DNA of 60,000 nucleotides from Antedon mediterranea (GCF_964355755.1 NC_092670.1:25037795-25097794); one strand, 5' to 3'. Positions 35,601-46,075 are shown, numbered from the stretch's first letter. Program-made: numbers and translations. The notes: generated from the sequence alone by a model not told the origin.

Positions 35601-38600
35601 AAATTCGGTAAATCGCACGTTATTTCTAGAATGTTTACTCGATGGTATATAAAGTTGGTTAGAATCTCGGTACTGATTTTAACCACCTGATGTAACCCTG
35701 TTTACTAATTAAATGGAGTTAGATAATTAGTTATTGACGATTAAAACGAATTTAGGTTCAACGATTTGCCCCAAATAGGGGTGTTTTTCGACCCTGGTAT
35801 ACACTGTCTAATGGATGTCCGTCTTGAAAAATACCCACAGACAATAATACGAGGATGCTTCGCATTTTCCTATCTCCTCCTACGATAATTGTTTTTAATG
35901 GCTGAAAACCGGTTGAACAGCTCGAGTACAGCATCATAATGTTGAAGACAGGCCGCTTTTCTTTAAAAAATACTATTTTGATAGATTTAATATACGTTTA
36001 TACAAATGTATTGATTTGCGATGAATGGAACATTCCAATCTCTGTTCCACAAGTGTCTATTCCCTCAGGCGTCGTAAAGGCAAGTACTGTATAGGCTACT
36101 CATAACAGAAATTCGATCCATTTTTTTTTCAATCTGTGCTGCAGAGGTTGTTCATAATTTTTTTTTAACGGAAGATTTAATATACGTTTATACAAATGTA
36201 TTGATTTGCGATGAATAGAACATTCCAATCTCTGTTCCACAAGTGTCTATTCCCTCAGGCGTCGTAAAGGCAAGTACTGTATAGGCTACTCATAACAGAA
36301 ATTCGATCCATTTTTTTTTCAATCTGTGCTGCAGAGGTTGTTTATAATTTTTTTTTAACGGAAGATTTAATATACGTTTATACAAATGTATTGATTTGCG
36401 ATGAATGGAACATTCCAATCTCTGTTCCACAAGTGTCTATTCCCTCAGGCGTCGTAACGGCAAGTACGTAACAGAAATTCGATCCATTTTTTTTTTCAAT
36501 CTGTGCTGCAGAGGTTGGATATAATTTTTTTTTAACGGATAATGAGCTAGCGTTTTCAGTCGCCGTATATTATGTACAAATCTTTATTATTGCATTTAAA
36601 CCACCCACATCATCACCCTTCCCTCACTGGCATGAGTAGCGTTGTAAAGCCAGTAGAGGATAGGCCTACGGTGCATCACATCCCCTAAACGCAGAACAAC
36701 TTTGGTGGGTAGGGTAGGAACCAACTTAAGTATGAATTGGCTCTAAGAAACAATTGAAAACCATTAGGCCTACCAATAAAGTTGAGTTAGATAATTTAAT
36801 TTTTATTTGATGATTAAATCGATTTTATCCGAATAGAGGTGGTTTTCACAAATTGTTTTACATTATATAAACATACACGTCGCAGTGATGTATCGTTACA
36901 TGTACTGTACTATTTCAATCGACTAGGACGGTGATAGTTTCAACAAAGTATTACATAGCAATGTTTTACTGTGTTTAGTGATATATTATTTGTAAAACAT
37001 GAAAACAATTAATATTTCGTTACTAAATGAATAAAGAATATATTTAATATATTTAAAAATTTTTCCTCTCTGCACCCATCCTCTTCCCCATCCCTCACCC
37101 CTAATGTTACATACAAAACACAAATTAAGTTTGTTTAAATTTGACTTAAACAATTGGTCTCATTTTGTGACAAGTTTCTCTTTCGGAAGTAATTCCCAGG
37201 GTGCTAATTTTAGTTGAGTACCTTAATCAGTGTCTATTTATTCGTTCCTGTAAACGACATGTATTATTGTACGTACATTTGAAATCACCAGTTTTTTAAC
37301 GCTGAAATTATTATGTATTCGAGAACCATCTGTGGGAACGACCTAGATGGTACGCGAGCGAAGCGAGCGTACCATCTAGTGTACATATAAATTACACTTA
37401 AAACTTAAATTAATATTTGAACTTCTAATTTAATTAACTCAACTCTGCCAGTACAGTGTAAAGTGCGAATGATAGGCCTACAAAATATGTTCCTCTTTGT
37501 GTTTTATTTCTCTATAAAACTATATATAGGCCTAACATAGATCATTGATTATAGTACATTATATAAATAATTTTTTTAATATAATAGAATAAAATAAATT
37601 CAGATATATTTAGTGGTATCCGTATATTTCTTAATAAAAACAAAACATTACTAAGACATAATAAATATAATCAGTGTTATAGGATTGATAAAATATAGTA
37701 TATAATACATGTATATTTATTTTTTATGTTGTCGTAGGCCTAGGCCTACAATTAGTGGTGTCTATATTGCGCTAAAATTGAGGTTTTATTGTTGAAAATG
37801 CTATTAGAAGTCTATATATATATCATATTTCGTCAACACTTTAAATTGACAGGTCTTGGTAGTTCTTAGTAGGTCATGCTATTTGACGCAATATAGACAT
37901 TTGTGAATGTATGCACCAACTCAGTTCGTTTCGCGCGTATCGCGCTAAAATTGAGGTTTTATTGTTGGAAATGCTATTAGTATTAGAAGTCTATTATACA
38001 TATCCATAGCCATATGTAAATACGTGAACGTGATTGGTTGAAACTGCATCACATCACTACCACTGCGAGGATCGTAAATCGTATATATCTCGAATACGAT
38101 GATATTGACTGAGTAATGTTCTTGTAATTATCGTGTCCCGGTCATTAAACATATAAAATCCAGCAAATTCTTGAGTACGATGATGATATTGACTGTGTAA
38201 TTTTTGTGTTGCAACACTTGCGTTTGGCGATAAACAAAAGTCATCTACTGAGATTTGAACTCGCGATGATTTCATCACAAGACAATGTTTTATCCGCTGT
38301 TTGAAGAAATTAATCAACTAAACTATCTAAACTAATTGTTATTAGTCCTCCCTAGATGTGATGAAAGACCGTTTGTGATTGGTTAATACTCACGGTAGTA
38401 ACCTGGTACGCGCGGCGCGCTGAAGAAGACACAAATTATTATTTATTCACCCTACCTGATAATAATATTATTAAAGTAGGCTTAATATTCTTCTGTTAAT
38501 TAAACGTCCTAGGCCTAAGTGAATATTTTATTGCCAAGGAATCATTACGGTAATTATTAATTATCTGTATATTATTCTTCGCAAGGTAAGGTGAATGCAA

Positions 38601-41600
38601 CTCATAACTAGGCAGGCTTATTACAAGGAGGTCTAGGCTCTACACCCGACCCATTAGTATATATAAAACTTGTTGACTATGTAATACCCCATGTAATATA
38701 ACAGATATCGTCTTTTATATCGGTAACATATAAGATTTGAAACCCCTTGGGAATTATATATTGTTCGAGTGAATATATATCCCTCAGCACTTTTGCGCTT
38801 CGAGAAATATATTTCTTCAAACAAAATATCATTCCCTCGGAATACATTATCTGTATAATATCATGTTTCGTTAAATTAACACTTTAAAGTGACAGGTCTT
38901 GGTAGGTCTTGGAGGACCCGACCTATGCGATGCTGTATCATTAGAGCTAAGCGATTCTGTAGGGCCCCGCGACACGAGGAGAGACTGCCGGTCGTCGTCT
39001 TCGCGCAAAAGTTGCGTAACTAATATATTATAATGTATCACCAGAGCCGTTTTATTAGTCAGTAGTAGGCAGTATCTCTCTCCCTCCCCTGTCTCGTGGC
39101 GCGGGGCACAGCCATTTTAACCCAAACAAATGTTATTTTATTAGAAGTTCAAATATTATTTAGAGTTTTTAAAATGTCACGTTTAAGTGTAATATGAACT
39201 GCAGTATTTAAGGTTATATATACATTATTTCTAGTCGTTCTCCATAAACGGTAAAATGGCAACTTTGTTGTCATCAAAAAGTTAAAACGACGGAATTTCA
39301 CGCTGAGCTCCGCCCACTTTGTTAAAGCTCATGCATACATTTTTCACGCGCGTTTTTGATGAAAAGGTTCAAAGATTTTTTTTTTAAACTTAACAGTCAT
39401 AGTTTCTAAACTACATGGTGAATTTTATTTATATTACATATTCTGGAAGTAGATGAGTTGTAGATATCGGATCATGCGGCAATATGGCTAACCGGACATT
39501 TGACGTCATCGTATGGCCACTCGAATATAAAATATAGGATTTTTGTCTCTTTCGTCATAGCTCATCACATTTAATAGAGAGCATCTCCACTTATCCATAT
39601 TCCATTTCCCTCCATATGTTGATATTGTTTAGGTCAATCAATTATCTTTTGCATGATTTAGCATTTTTAATTACGTCATCATGATCAAAAGCGTGAAACA
39701 CTTTTATTTTATTTTATTTTATTCAATTTTCATGCACAAAAATACATGACAACATAAGACAGCGGTGCAGTACCTCGAGGATTGCCATGAGTGCAAAGCA
39801 CTATCGAGATGGCTCTCCCTATACTGCACTTGGACAATCAAAATACAAAGATATAAACATTTAAAAATTGCGAGGCATCAAATTAAACAATCATTAAAAT
39901 TGAATCTAAAATATATATATAATTATATAAATATTATGTACAGATAAAAATGATTGTTTAAAGATAAAAAAAATAAAAAGTTTAAAGTTGCCTGACATAA
40001 GACCGGAGAGCTGTCACAAATGTGTTAAAACTAAATAAAGAATGTTCTCTAATATAATTAGGAATCTCTTGCCATACACGGGGAAAATTAGAGTACAATG
40101 AATATTTAAAAGAATTGGTTCTGGCATATTTGTGTTTAAAAATAACTGATTCGGAATATCTTGGATTAAAATCAACAAAATCATGAATATTAAGATCAAT
40201 GCACGATATTAATAAACTCCAACAATGCATTTTCGTTTATGAACATATTAATTCCAAACTGCCTTCTAACTTTTCCTGTAATTTTTTAACTAACTCTGAA
40301 ATCCATTCGTATAACACAAGAGCATCACGGGATCTTCATCTTCCTCAACCTAAACTAACTAAAATGAAACATAACATTCGCTATAGTGGTTCTAAACTAT
40401 TCAATAATCTACCTCCCGAAATTTCATCATCGTCTTCTAGCAAAATGTTCTCTTTTAAACTTAAAAAATATCTTATTTTAAATTGCTAATTGTTTTCTCT
40501 ATTTTGTAATATTTTTTTAACTTTAGAAACTTTTTCGAAATTGCTTCCTTTACTGTTGGTGTGTGTGTAGTTATATGTTTACATTTATATATATAAGTAT
40601 ATAATCTTCTTACATGGCTTCCCAACATACAAGTTTCAATTGGATTTTTTTTTTTCCAATTGATCGATACTTTCTTGGGTTTTTTTGCCTCTTTCATTTT
40701 GTATATAACTGAATCATCTTTTTATACATTATGATTTACTGTATTATATCTCTAAAAAAAAAAAAAATATATTTATTTATAAAATATCAGAAATTATTAT
40801 GTTTTTTTACTCAAATATGAATGAAAGAAATAAATGTTTATTTGAATTTGAATTTGAATTTGAATTCGACCATCAATACAAACATTTCATAATAAAAAGT
40901 ATACTGAGAAAACACACTCTCTGGTCCATGATGGTAAATTTAAATGTTTGGGTCACTTATTTTCATCATTACAGTAAATTTCAATATGTTATAGCTCCTC
41001 AGAATGAAAAGTGATACTCATGATTCAAACGTTTTCTGAAAGCTGTTTCATTGTAGATACAAATTCATGTACAAATTGTGCGCATGGGATGTTGTGACGT
41101 TATGATATGTCCAGTTGAATGATAAAAGTCGTATTTTCACATTCTGCGTCATAGTTCATAACATTTAAAAGAGCGCGCATCCATATTCTACGTATCCAAA
41201 TTTCACGTTAATAGGTTGTTGCTCAAAAAAATCCCTTCCAAAATTGCTATCTACGTTCTTCATTTTGATGATGTCATCATGTTAAAAATTGTAATAAAAG
41301 GCGTGTTCAGTTATTTTCACCTATTCTGCACTGTACTTAGTTTGTATACAGTATAAAGTGTATACTGTATATACTTAGACACAAAATAGAGAGGGCACAC
41401 TCTGACATATAATTTTCTTCAGGTCACAATGCCATAATCGTTTTTCTGTGCGCAATATTCTAACGTATGACGTGCACGTGGCTTTTGCGCAGCGGATAAC
41501 CTAACTCATCCATAGTGACGAGTTCAAATCTAGTTTTGCGTATAGTTTTTGTTTTTCCGTGTAATGTAGTACCCTATTTATCTTCATTAAGACTTTGGTA

Positions 41601-44257
41601 ACTACTGGGTGTATTGGAATATTGTGCCAAACTACTCAGAAGACCCATATTTCTATTCACTCTAATGGGAAACTTTTGCAAAAAGTGGACGGAAACCCCT
41701 TTTCTGACCACTGGTCAAGAAATTGGCAATATGAATATCTGATCAACCACTGGCCAGAAAGTGATAATTGTGGTCTCAAATTCAACTCGCAAAGCAATTG
41801 GGCCAAAATAGACAAACGTTGCCGTACGGACAATTCCGCTTCCGAAAGCCAAACTAATGGCGTTAAAAACATAATTCCTCGATTGACAAAACAAATATTG
41901 CCGTACGGACATACACATTGCCGTATGAACACATTGGTGAAAGAACAAATTGCGGTATGGTTAATTTGACGTATGGTTAAATTGTCGAAAGGACAAAATT
42001 TGGCGTAAGGACAAAAATTGGCGTAAGGACAGGTTGGCGTACAGTAGTCTTAACTAAATTTAAACCTTGAGGTCATTATGGAACCACTACGCAACAAGAA
42101 AACGAAACAAAAAACTTTTCTGCGAAACTTTTGATTGATTAGAGTCATCAACTCCGAGTAGGCCTATTGTTCAAATTGTATGGCATCTATAATCCATCTA
42201 AAATATATTGAACTTGATTTAGATTAATTTCCTCATTTTTTAGAAAAGTTGCATGGCGCTGAATTCGGTTTTCAAAGACAATATTTTTTCACCATTTGTT
42301 TTCACAATTGTCGTTTGGCTCTCAAAAAAACAAAACAAAGGCCAATCTTTATTTTCGTCACTTTAGGGTCGGTCGGGCGTGGCCAACACAATAATTTTTG
42401 TTTTTGGCCTTAGGTTAAATCCAACATCCAACAATATAATAGTATATTAATATAAATATTTGAATATTGAAGGATTAGTTACAGTGTTGAATTTGAACAA
42501 ACCAATTGGTAAGCCAAAATGAACGTGTTGTTATACAAAATTATTCAATCAAAGAAACGCTCTACTACACATGAGAAATAGAGTTAGAAATGCTCATTAC
42601 ATAGACCATCATATCCTGCTGCTTTAGCATTGGGAAATTTGTCAATTAATAGCTTAATATTTAGATGAAACATCGATTTCACTGTCTGTACAGTTTTCAA
42701 GAGTTTCATTAACAAAAGTCTTATGTTCAGTTGATTCTGTTAAATAAATCGGAGAAATGTTAACGCCATAGGTCACAAATTTCATTTTCCCCTTTTGCAT
42801 TACCAATAATTTCTTAACCTTACCCCACAAACTATTATAGTCCTTATCGTTAATTTGGCCATCGAATCCGCCCTAAGCATTTCTTCGTTTGATTTACACT
42901 TTCTAAGGGGATTTTTTAAATTAGATCTAGTGATTTTCATGTGTTCATAGATGTGGCCATATCTGGGTTTACCCAACCCACGCCACTTTAAAAATGCTGC
43001 CCGGGAATTTTTATGAAATACAGCTACTCGTTCATTCCACCCAGGGACAACATTGACTTTTTGGTTTTTAGTCGACCTAAAACACCACTCAGAACTGACT
43101 TTCAGACACTCAATAATATTGTCATATAAATCACTAATATTATTGCAATGGCATTCATCTTTACATGAGGAATCATTACAAAGTAAACCATCGCAGTTGA
43201 GAGTACTAGGTTAGGCCTACTAAGTAAACATTTAGTTATCTCATCAAAATTGTTTCTATCCTCCTTCTTAGAGAATTTTTGAGGATTCATGCATATTTTC
43301 ACCCTTGTCATTACAATCATCAAAAATATCAATGCCTAAATAGTCAAAATAAATAGGAAAGTGATCAGACACATAAAATCATAATTAACTATAAAATTAC
43401 ATAACAGAGAATGAGAACTGTGAATGCTCACAACATGGTCTAACCAACTTGTGGTACTGTGAGATTCACTAAAATAAGTAAACGTATCTGAGTAATGTCC
43501 AAAGTATTCCAAATCAGATATAACTAAGTTAAGTGCAAAAATCAATCAATTCTTTGCCGAATTTTTTCTTTAGATCAGAGTTAAAATCACCAACAAGGAC
43601 TACTTGTCAAACTCTTCAACAATACTTTCGATTTTACCTAAATATTGTAAATATTCACCAAAGTTGTCGACCATTCATAGGGTAAGTACAGGTTAACAAA
43701 TAAGGTTTTATCCCTACCCTTGCCAACCTCAATAGCAACAAGCCTATTATCTTTAAGATCAACAAGATTAACAACATCCATATGGCCGCCCCACAAGTAA
43801 TGAGGCAGAATCCATTGGAGAAACACTAAAACAATTAAAATCGGGGTAAACATTTTTAAGCATGGGTAACTCATCATTTGTCAACCAAATCTCTTGTAAA
43901 CATACAATGTCATGGACATCACAGAGATCATAAATTTATTTTTAAGCAGATTTAAAAGAATTACAGTTAAGAATTGACTATGGTCACCCTAAGTTTGTTA
44001 AGAGTATCGTCCATATCCATATGTCACAAAAAGTGCCTTCGTGTGCAGATCACGGGGAACTAAGGTAAATTTCCTTATTAAAAGATATGCTGAGGTAGGG
44101 TTTACTTACCATTATTTCTAAAGAACACTGACGAAGTTGTGTCGCTTCGTGCTGATTTAAAAATTATTGATAAAATACCAGCAAAAGTGATTGAAAAACA
44201 TAGAAAAGCTGTAAAGCGACTACTACGCATAATTCGAACACATCTAAAAGTTTTCAT
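32621..44257 (-). CDS. CHST11-like carbohydrate sulfotransferase, copy 2 (355 aa, 3 exons)
   Basis: Minus-strand exons 44257-44110 (148 nt), 34810-34764 (47 nt), 33493-32621, with the same phases and length as copy 1. The signal anchor (residues 15-33), PKVACSNWKR and VREPFLRILSAF are unchanged. In the last 283 residues I count 12 differences from copy 1, for example A to T, L to R and G to R around GPETHERNRLP, and S to F in ILKFFKV. There are no stops or frameshifts, so it is probably functional. Intron 2 carries a MULE-like element; intron 1 (9.3 kb) carries a Helitron and LINE debris. Start: ATG at 44257 with A at -3. Upstream DNA is disturbed by palindromic arrays, so its expression may differ from copy 1. 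Confidence 0.86.
33646..34583. mobile_element. 938-bp MULE-like non-autonomous transposon, 9-bp target duplication, long inverted repeats
   Basis: GACCCGGGG flanks both sides (33637-33645 and 34584-34592). The paralogous site in copy 1 has it once (10613-10621). Inverted repeats of about 150 bp start GCGATTTTTTTT and include TACATAAGTTGGGGACCCCT and TAGCAACAAGAAGTGATTAC. The interior has no transposase. A 9-bp duplication with long inverted repeats fits Mutator-like elements; Merlin-type (8-9 bp) is less likely because of the arm length. Confidence 0.88.
34811..35574 (-). other. Sulfotransferase copy 2 intron 1, proximal part
   Basis: Duplicate of copy 1 sequence to about 35190. At 35205-35225 AGGTGGATCCAGGGGTC resembles a common transposon terminus. 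35440-35574 belongs to repeat X, which recurs inverted at 39215-39345. No gene seen. Confidence 0.5.
35575..37379 (+). mobile_element. Non-autonomous Helitron, copy B (1,805 bp, plus strand)
   Basis: Starts TCTATATATAAATTTACG after A (35574), ends CTAG (37376-37379) before T. The 3' end is a hairpin: CTAGATGGTACGC at 37343 on pairs perfectly with GCGTACCATCTAG ending at 37379, with an 11-base GC-rich loop. Flanks AGAAATAA and TGTACATATAA join to the uninterrupted sequence in the inverted repeat at about 39215, proving both ends. No Rep/helicase frame. Contains a 190-bp tandem repeat. Confidence 0.92.
35984..36540 (+). repeat. 190-bp tandem repeat, about 2.9 units, inside Helitron B
   Basis: GATTTAATATACGTTTATAC starts at about 35984, 36174 and 36364. 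Units are nearly identical; the third lacks a short stretch (CTGTATAGGCTACTCAT). Helitron A carries a single related unit near 16840-16900, so the array expanded in copy B. Confidence 0.85.
37380..37739. other. Right half of repeat X and AT-rich intron
   Basis: 37380-37450 continues repeat X (ATATTTGAACTTCTAAT), matching the reverse complement of 39135-39215. The rest is AT-rich without features. Confidence 0.5.
37740..38030. repeat. Foldback and partial tandem repeat in sulfotransferase copy 2 intron 1
   Basis: GTCTATATTGCG near 37758 is mirrored by CGCAATATAGAC near 37893. The block CGCTAAAATTGAGGTTTTAT occurs at about 37772 and again at about 37944. CACTTTAAATTGACAGGTCT recurs with changes near 38880. 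Confidence 0.55.
38160..38320 (-). repeat. Possible tRNA-derived SINE
   Basis: On the minus strand GCGGATAAAACATTGTCTT resembles an A-box region and GCGAGTTCAAATCTCA a B box. A plus-strand relative lies at 41487-41545. Not a folding tRNA. Confidence 0.35.
38321..38965. other. Intron sequence without recognised genes
   Basis: AT-rich, with TAGGCCTA motifs and a stretch at 38720-38870 that mentions TATCCCTCAGCACTTTTGCG, which looks repeat-derived. Confidence 0.35.
38966..39115. repeat. Small inverted repeat, GC-rich arms
   Basis: GCCCCGCGACACGAGGAGAG (38974 on) is mirrored by CTGTCTCGTGGCGCGGGGC ending near 39109. About 60 bp of AT-rich DNA lies between. Likely a small MITE. Confidence 0.5.
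39130..39345 (-). repeat. Repeat X, uninterrupted inverted copy (Helitron empty site)
   Basis: The reverse complement matches 35440-35574 joined directly to 37380-37450. It therefore shows the target of Helitron B before insertion: AGAAATA-A/T-GTATATA. Confidence 0.8.
39346..39714. other. Intron sequence, nothing recognised
   Basis: AT-rich. Some phrases (TGACGTCATC, TTTCGTCATAGCTCA, ATTACGTCATCATGAT) resemble 41100-41290, hinting at an old repeat. Confidence 0.35.
39715..40200 (-). pseudogene. LINE 3' end, minus strand
   Basis: Minus-strand coding NIHDFVDFNPRYSESVIF and VWQEIPNYIREHSLFSF, ending FVTALRSYVRQL and a stop, then a 3' UTR and an A-rich tail seen as TTTATTTTATTTTATT at 39704-39722. 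Same family as 27243-27600. Confidence 0.7.
40200..40867 (+). pseudogene. LINE C-terminal fragment with (TTTGAA)n tail, plus strand
   Basis: Encodes LQQCIFVYEHINSKLPSNF, HSYNTRASRDLHLPQPK and RYSGSKLFNNLPPEISSS, a standard LINE C-terminus. The 3' UTR ends in five units of TTTGAA at 40840-40867. It abuts the oppositely oriented LINE end, and the two tails differ, so these are two insertions. Confidence 0.7.
41487..41545 (+). repeat. Possible tRNA-derived SINE head
   Basis: TTTTGCGCAGCGGATAACC (A-box like) and GACGAGTTCAAATCTAG (B-box like) about 30 bp apart. Related to 38160-38320 on the other strand. Confidence 0.4.
41815..42052 (+). repeat. Array of degenerate ~17-bp repeats
   Basis: Units such as TTGCCGTACGGACAA, TTGCCGTATGAACACA, TTGGCGTAAGGACAAAA and TTGGCGTACAG occur about nine times, separated by 0-50 bp and becoming regular toward 42052. 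No open frame explains them. Confidence 0.7.
42500..43990 (-). pseudogene. LINE endonuclease and RT N-terminal remnant, minus strand
   Basis: Minus strand reads LQEIWLTNDELPML, LFVNLYLPYEWS, VGDFNSDLKKKFGKELIDF, STTSWLDHVVS and SDHFPIYFDYLG: an AP-type endonuclease with its catalytic GDFN and SDH motifs. It goes on to VVPGWNERVAVFHKNSRAAF and KAAGYDGLCNEHF at the RT entry. Multiple frameshifts. Lies in intron 1 of sulfotransferase copy 2, on the same strand. Confidence 0.75.
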
Positions 44258-44329
44258 TTTGCAGGTTTACTAATATAACACTAATGTACTTAGAAAATTG
44301 TTTCAAAATAATAATAAGTGTGATCACTC

Positions 44330-44465
44330 GATGGTGAAATCTGTCCATAATAGGTTACTTTTCTGTCCATAATAGGTTACTTTCCGTCCATAATAGGGAC
44401 TAGAGGGCGCTGTTGTTTGTCCATAATAGGTGACTTTCATAATTGGCTGTCCAAAGTAGTAAACT
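44330..44465. repeat. Short interspersed units TCCATAATAGGTNACTTT
   Basis: GTCCATAATAGG occurs at about 44341, 44365, 44389 and 44428. An AGAGGGCGCTG box lies between. Style is like the arms of the foldback element at 1056-2060, but the motif differs. Confidence 0.6.
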
Positions 44466-44639
44466 GTTATTTTTATAAATGCATTGGTGTTTCAATGTAA
44501 TTGTTGTATTTTTTTTTCTTTGGACTTATTTTGTTTTGTTAACAGTAATAATAAAAATCAACTTATCAATTTAATATTGAAAAAGACATCACAGTTCAGC
44601 ACTTCATTTCGTCATTTTAGGTCCTCCCCTATTTCAAAA

Positions 44640-44834
44640 TAGAGATGTCTCTATTAATAGAGATATCTCTATTAACAGAGATATCTCTATTTAAAACTAA
44701 GATTTCTCTATTAAAAACTAAAATATCTCTATTAAAAACTAAGATATCTTAGTTTTAAATAGAGATATCTTAGTTTTTAATAGAGATATCTCTATTAATA
44801 GAGATATCTCTATTAATAGAGATATCTCTACTGC
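44640..44834. repeat. Array of self-complementary 18-bp units (AGAGATATCTCT)
   Basis: Units TAGAGATATCTCTATTAA repeat at both ends. In the middle a second palindromic unit, AACTAAGATATCTTAGTTTT, and its decayed forms occur. Almost the whole 195 bp is palindromic at unit level and roughly palindromic overall about 44745. Confidence 0.85.
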
Positions 44835-44924
44835 GCAGCAAAGCATATGGGAACTTCATTGAATGAAGTGATCTGTAGTCAACGCTATGGCGGAAGTTAA
44901 TAAAAACAAGGCCATATAGATGGC

Positions 44925-45030
44925 TGCAGTCGCGTGCTCATTGGTGTTTACCGACCAACCGACCAACTGACCGAAATTACTGAACATTTTAAAAAATGTT
45001 GAAATGTTTAAAAACATTTATATTTTTTTA
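44925..45030 (-). mobile_element. Truncated inverted relative of the 27931-28696 MITE
   Basis: GTCGCGTGCT, then CCGACCAACCGACCAACTGA, CCGAAATTACTGAACATTTT and AATGTTTAAAAACATTTA match the reverse complement of 28540-28696. Confidence 0.6.
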
Positions 45031-45184
45031 GATGTGTAGGCCTAGACATGTACAGTACAGGTAATGACACTGATTTTGTCGGCAAATTGGCAATTGCCGG
45101 CCCCCTCCCCCCCCCTCCCCGACTTCAAAATCCTGGATACGCCACTGGTTTATTCATTACAAAAAAGTATAGAATTGTATACGC

Positions 45185-45945
45185 CTAGAGTTTGAACTTC
45201 TCTATGGTATTCTATAGAAGTACAACATTTCTATAAAAACATATTTCAATTTCTATAAAATTTATTTCGTGTCTATAGAATCTTTCTTTTTTTCTATAGA
45301 ACCTATAATTTTATAGAATGTCTATAGAATTTATTTATGAATTTATACATGTGACTAATACATTGTCTCACCATTATGAATAGATCATGGAATAAATTGG
45401 ATTGATAAATAATTACATTTTTATTTTTCCACAAACAATAATACCATTAACATTTTTTTTTCATCGCTTAAAACAAATTATATAATAAGCAATTTTGAAT
45501 GTAAAACAATAGGAGTTTTCTTTACCGGTTTATAGATTGTTGAAAATCAAATTAAAACCTGGAAAATATACAGAAAGGCAATATAACACTTTTCTGTAGA
45601 AACTCTATAAAATCGCTATAGAATTTTGATAGAGATTTTATAGCATCATTCTAGAAAATCTATAAACGAATTCTATAGAATATTTGATATAAATTTTATA
45701 AAATTATATTTATTTAATTCTATAGAACAAATTTGTAAGAAGAAAAATAAGACAGCACTTTTTTATAGAAACTCTATGAAATCTCTATAGAAATTTTATG
45801 AAATTTTCATAGAAATTGTATGAAATCTCTATAGAATTTTAATAGAGATTTTATAGAATAATTATATAGAAAATTTAAAAACAAAATCCTATAGAATAGT
45901 TGATATCAATTATTTTTTATTTTTATTTAACTCTATAGAGTGGAA
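45185..45945. repeat. ~760 bp studded with the palindrome TTCTATAGAA
   Basis: More than twenty copies of TTCTATAGAA or close variants (TTCTATAAAA, CTCTATAGAA, TTTTATAGAA) occur on both strands at irregular spacing. A ~130-bp middle part (45375-45560) has few. There is no reading frame. TE-like termini lie just outside (45100-45150; 46018-46075). Confidence 0.75.
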
Positions 45946-46017
45946 TTGGTTAATTAATAACACTTCCCTGGTTTAATTATAACAATATTTGAAGAAAGGT
46001 GAATACTTGAATCACAG

Positions 46018-46075
46018 GGCCGTAGCCAGGATCTGTAAAGGGGGGGGGGGGGGGTGGGTGAGGGAGGTTCGGACA
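46018..46075 (+). mobile_element. Transposon terminus remnant with G run
   Basis: GGGCCGTAGCCAGGATCTG then a G-rich run (46040-46053). The mirror-type sequence CCCCGACTTCAAAATCCTGG ATACGCCACTGG is at 45117-45148. Such 'GGCGTATCCAGGAT...GGGGG' ends are common on animal DNA transposons. The partner end was not found. Confidence 0.4.

Noticed and set aside
41487-41545. Possible tRNA gene
   Set aside because: A-box and B-box like motifs exist, but acceptor and anticodon stems do not pair; a SINE head is more likely. The same holds for 3470-3545 and 38160-38320.
45100-46075. Idea that the two 'GGATACGCCACTGG / CCGTAGCCAGGAT' ends at 45117-45148 and 46018-46036 bound one transposon containing the TTCTATAGAA block
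   Set aside because: The two ends face each other, so they would be outer ends of two different elements, and no target duplication is visible.
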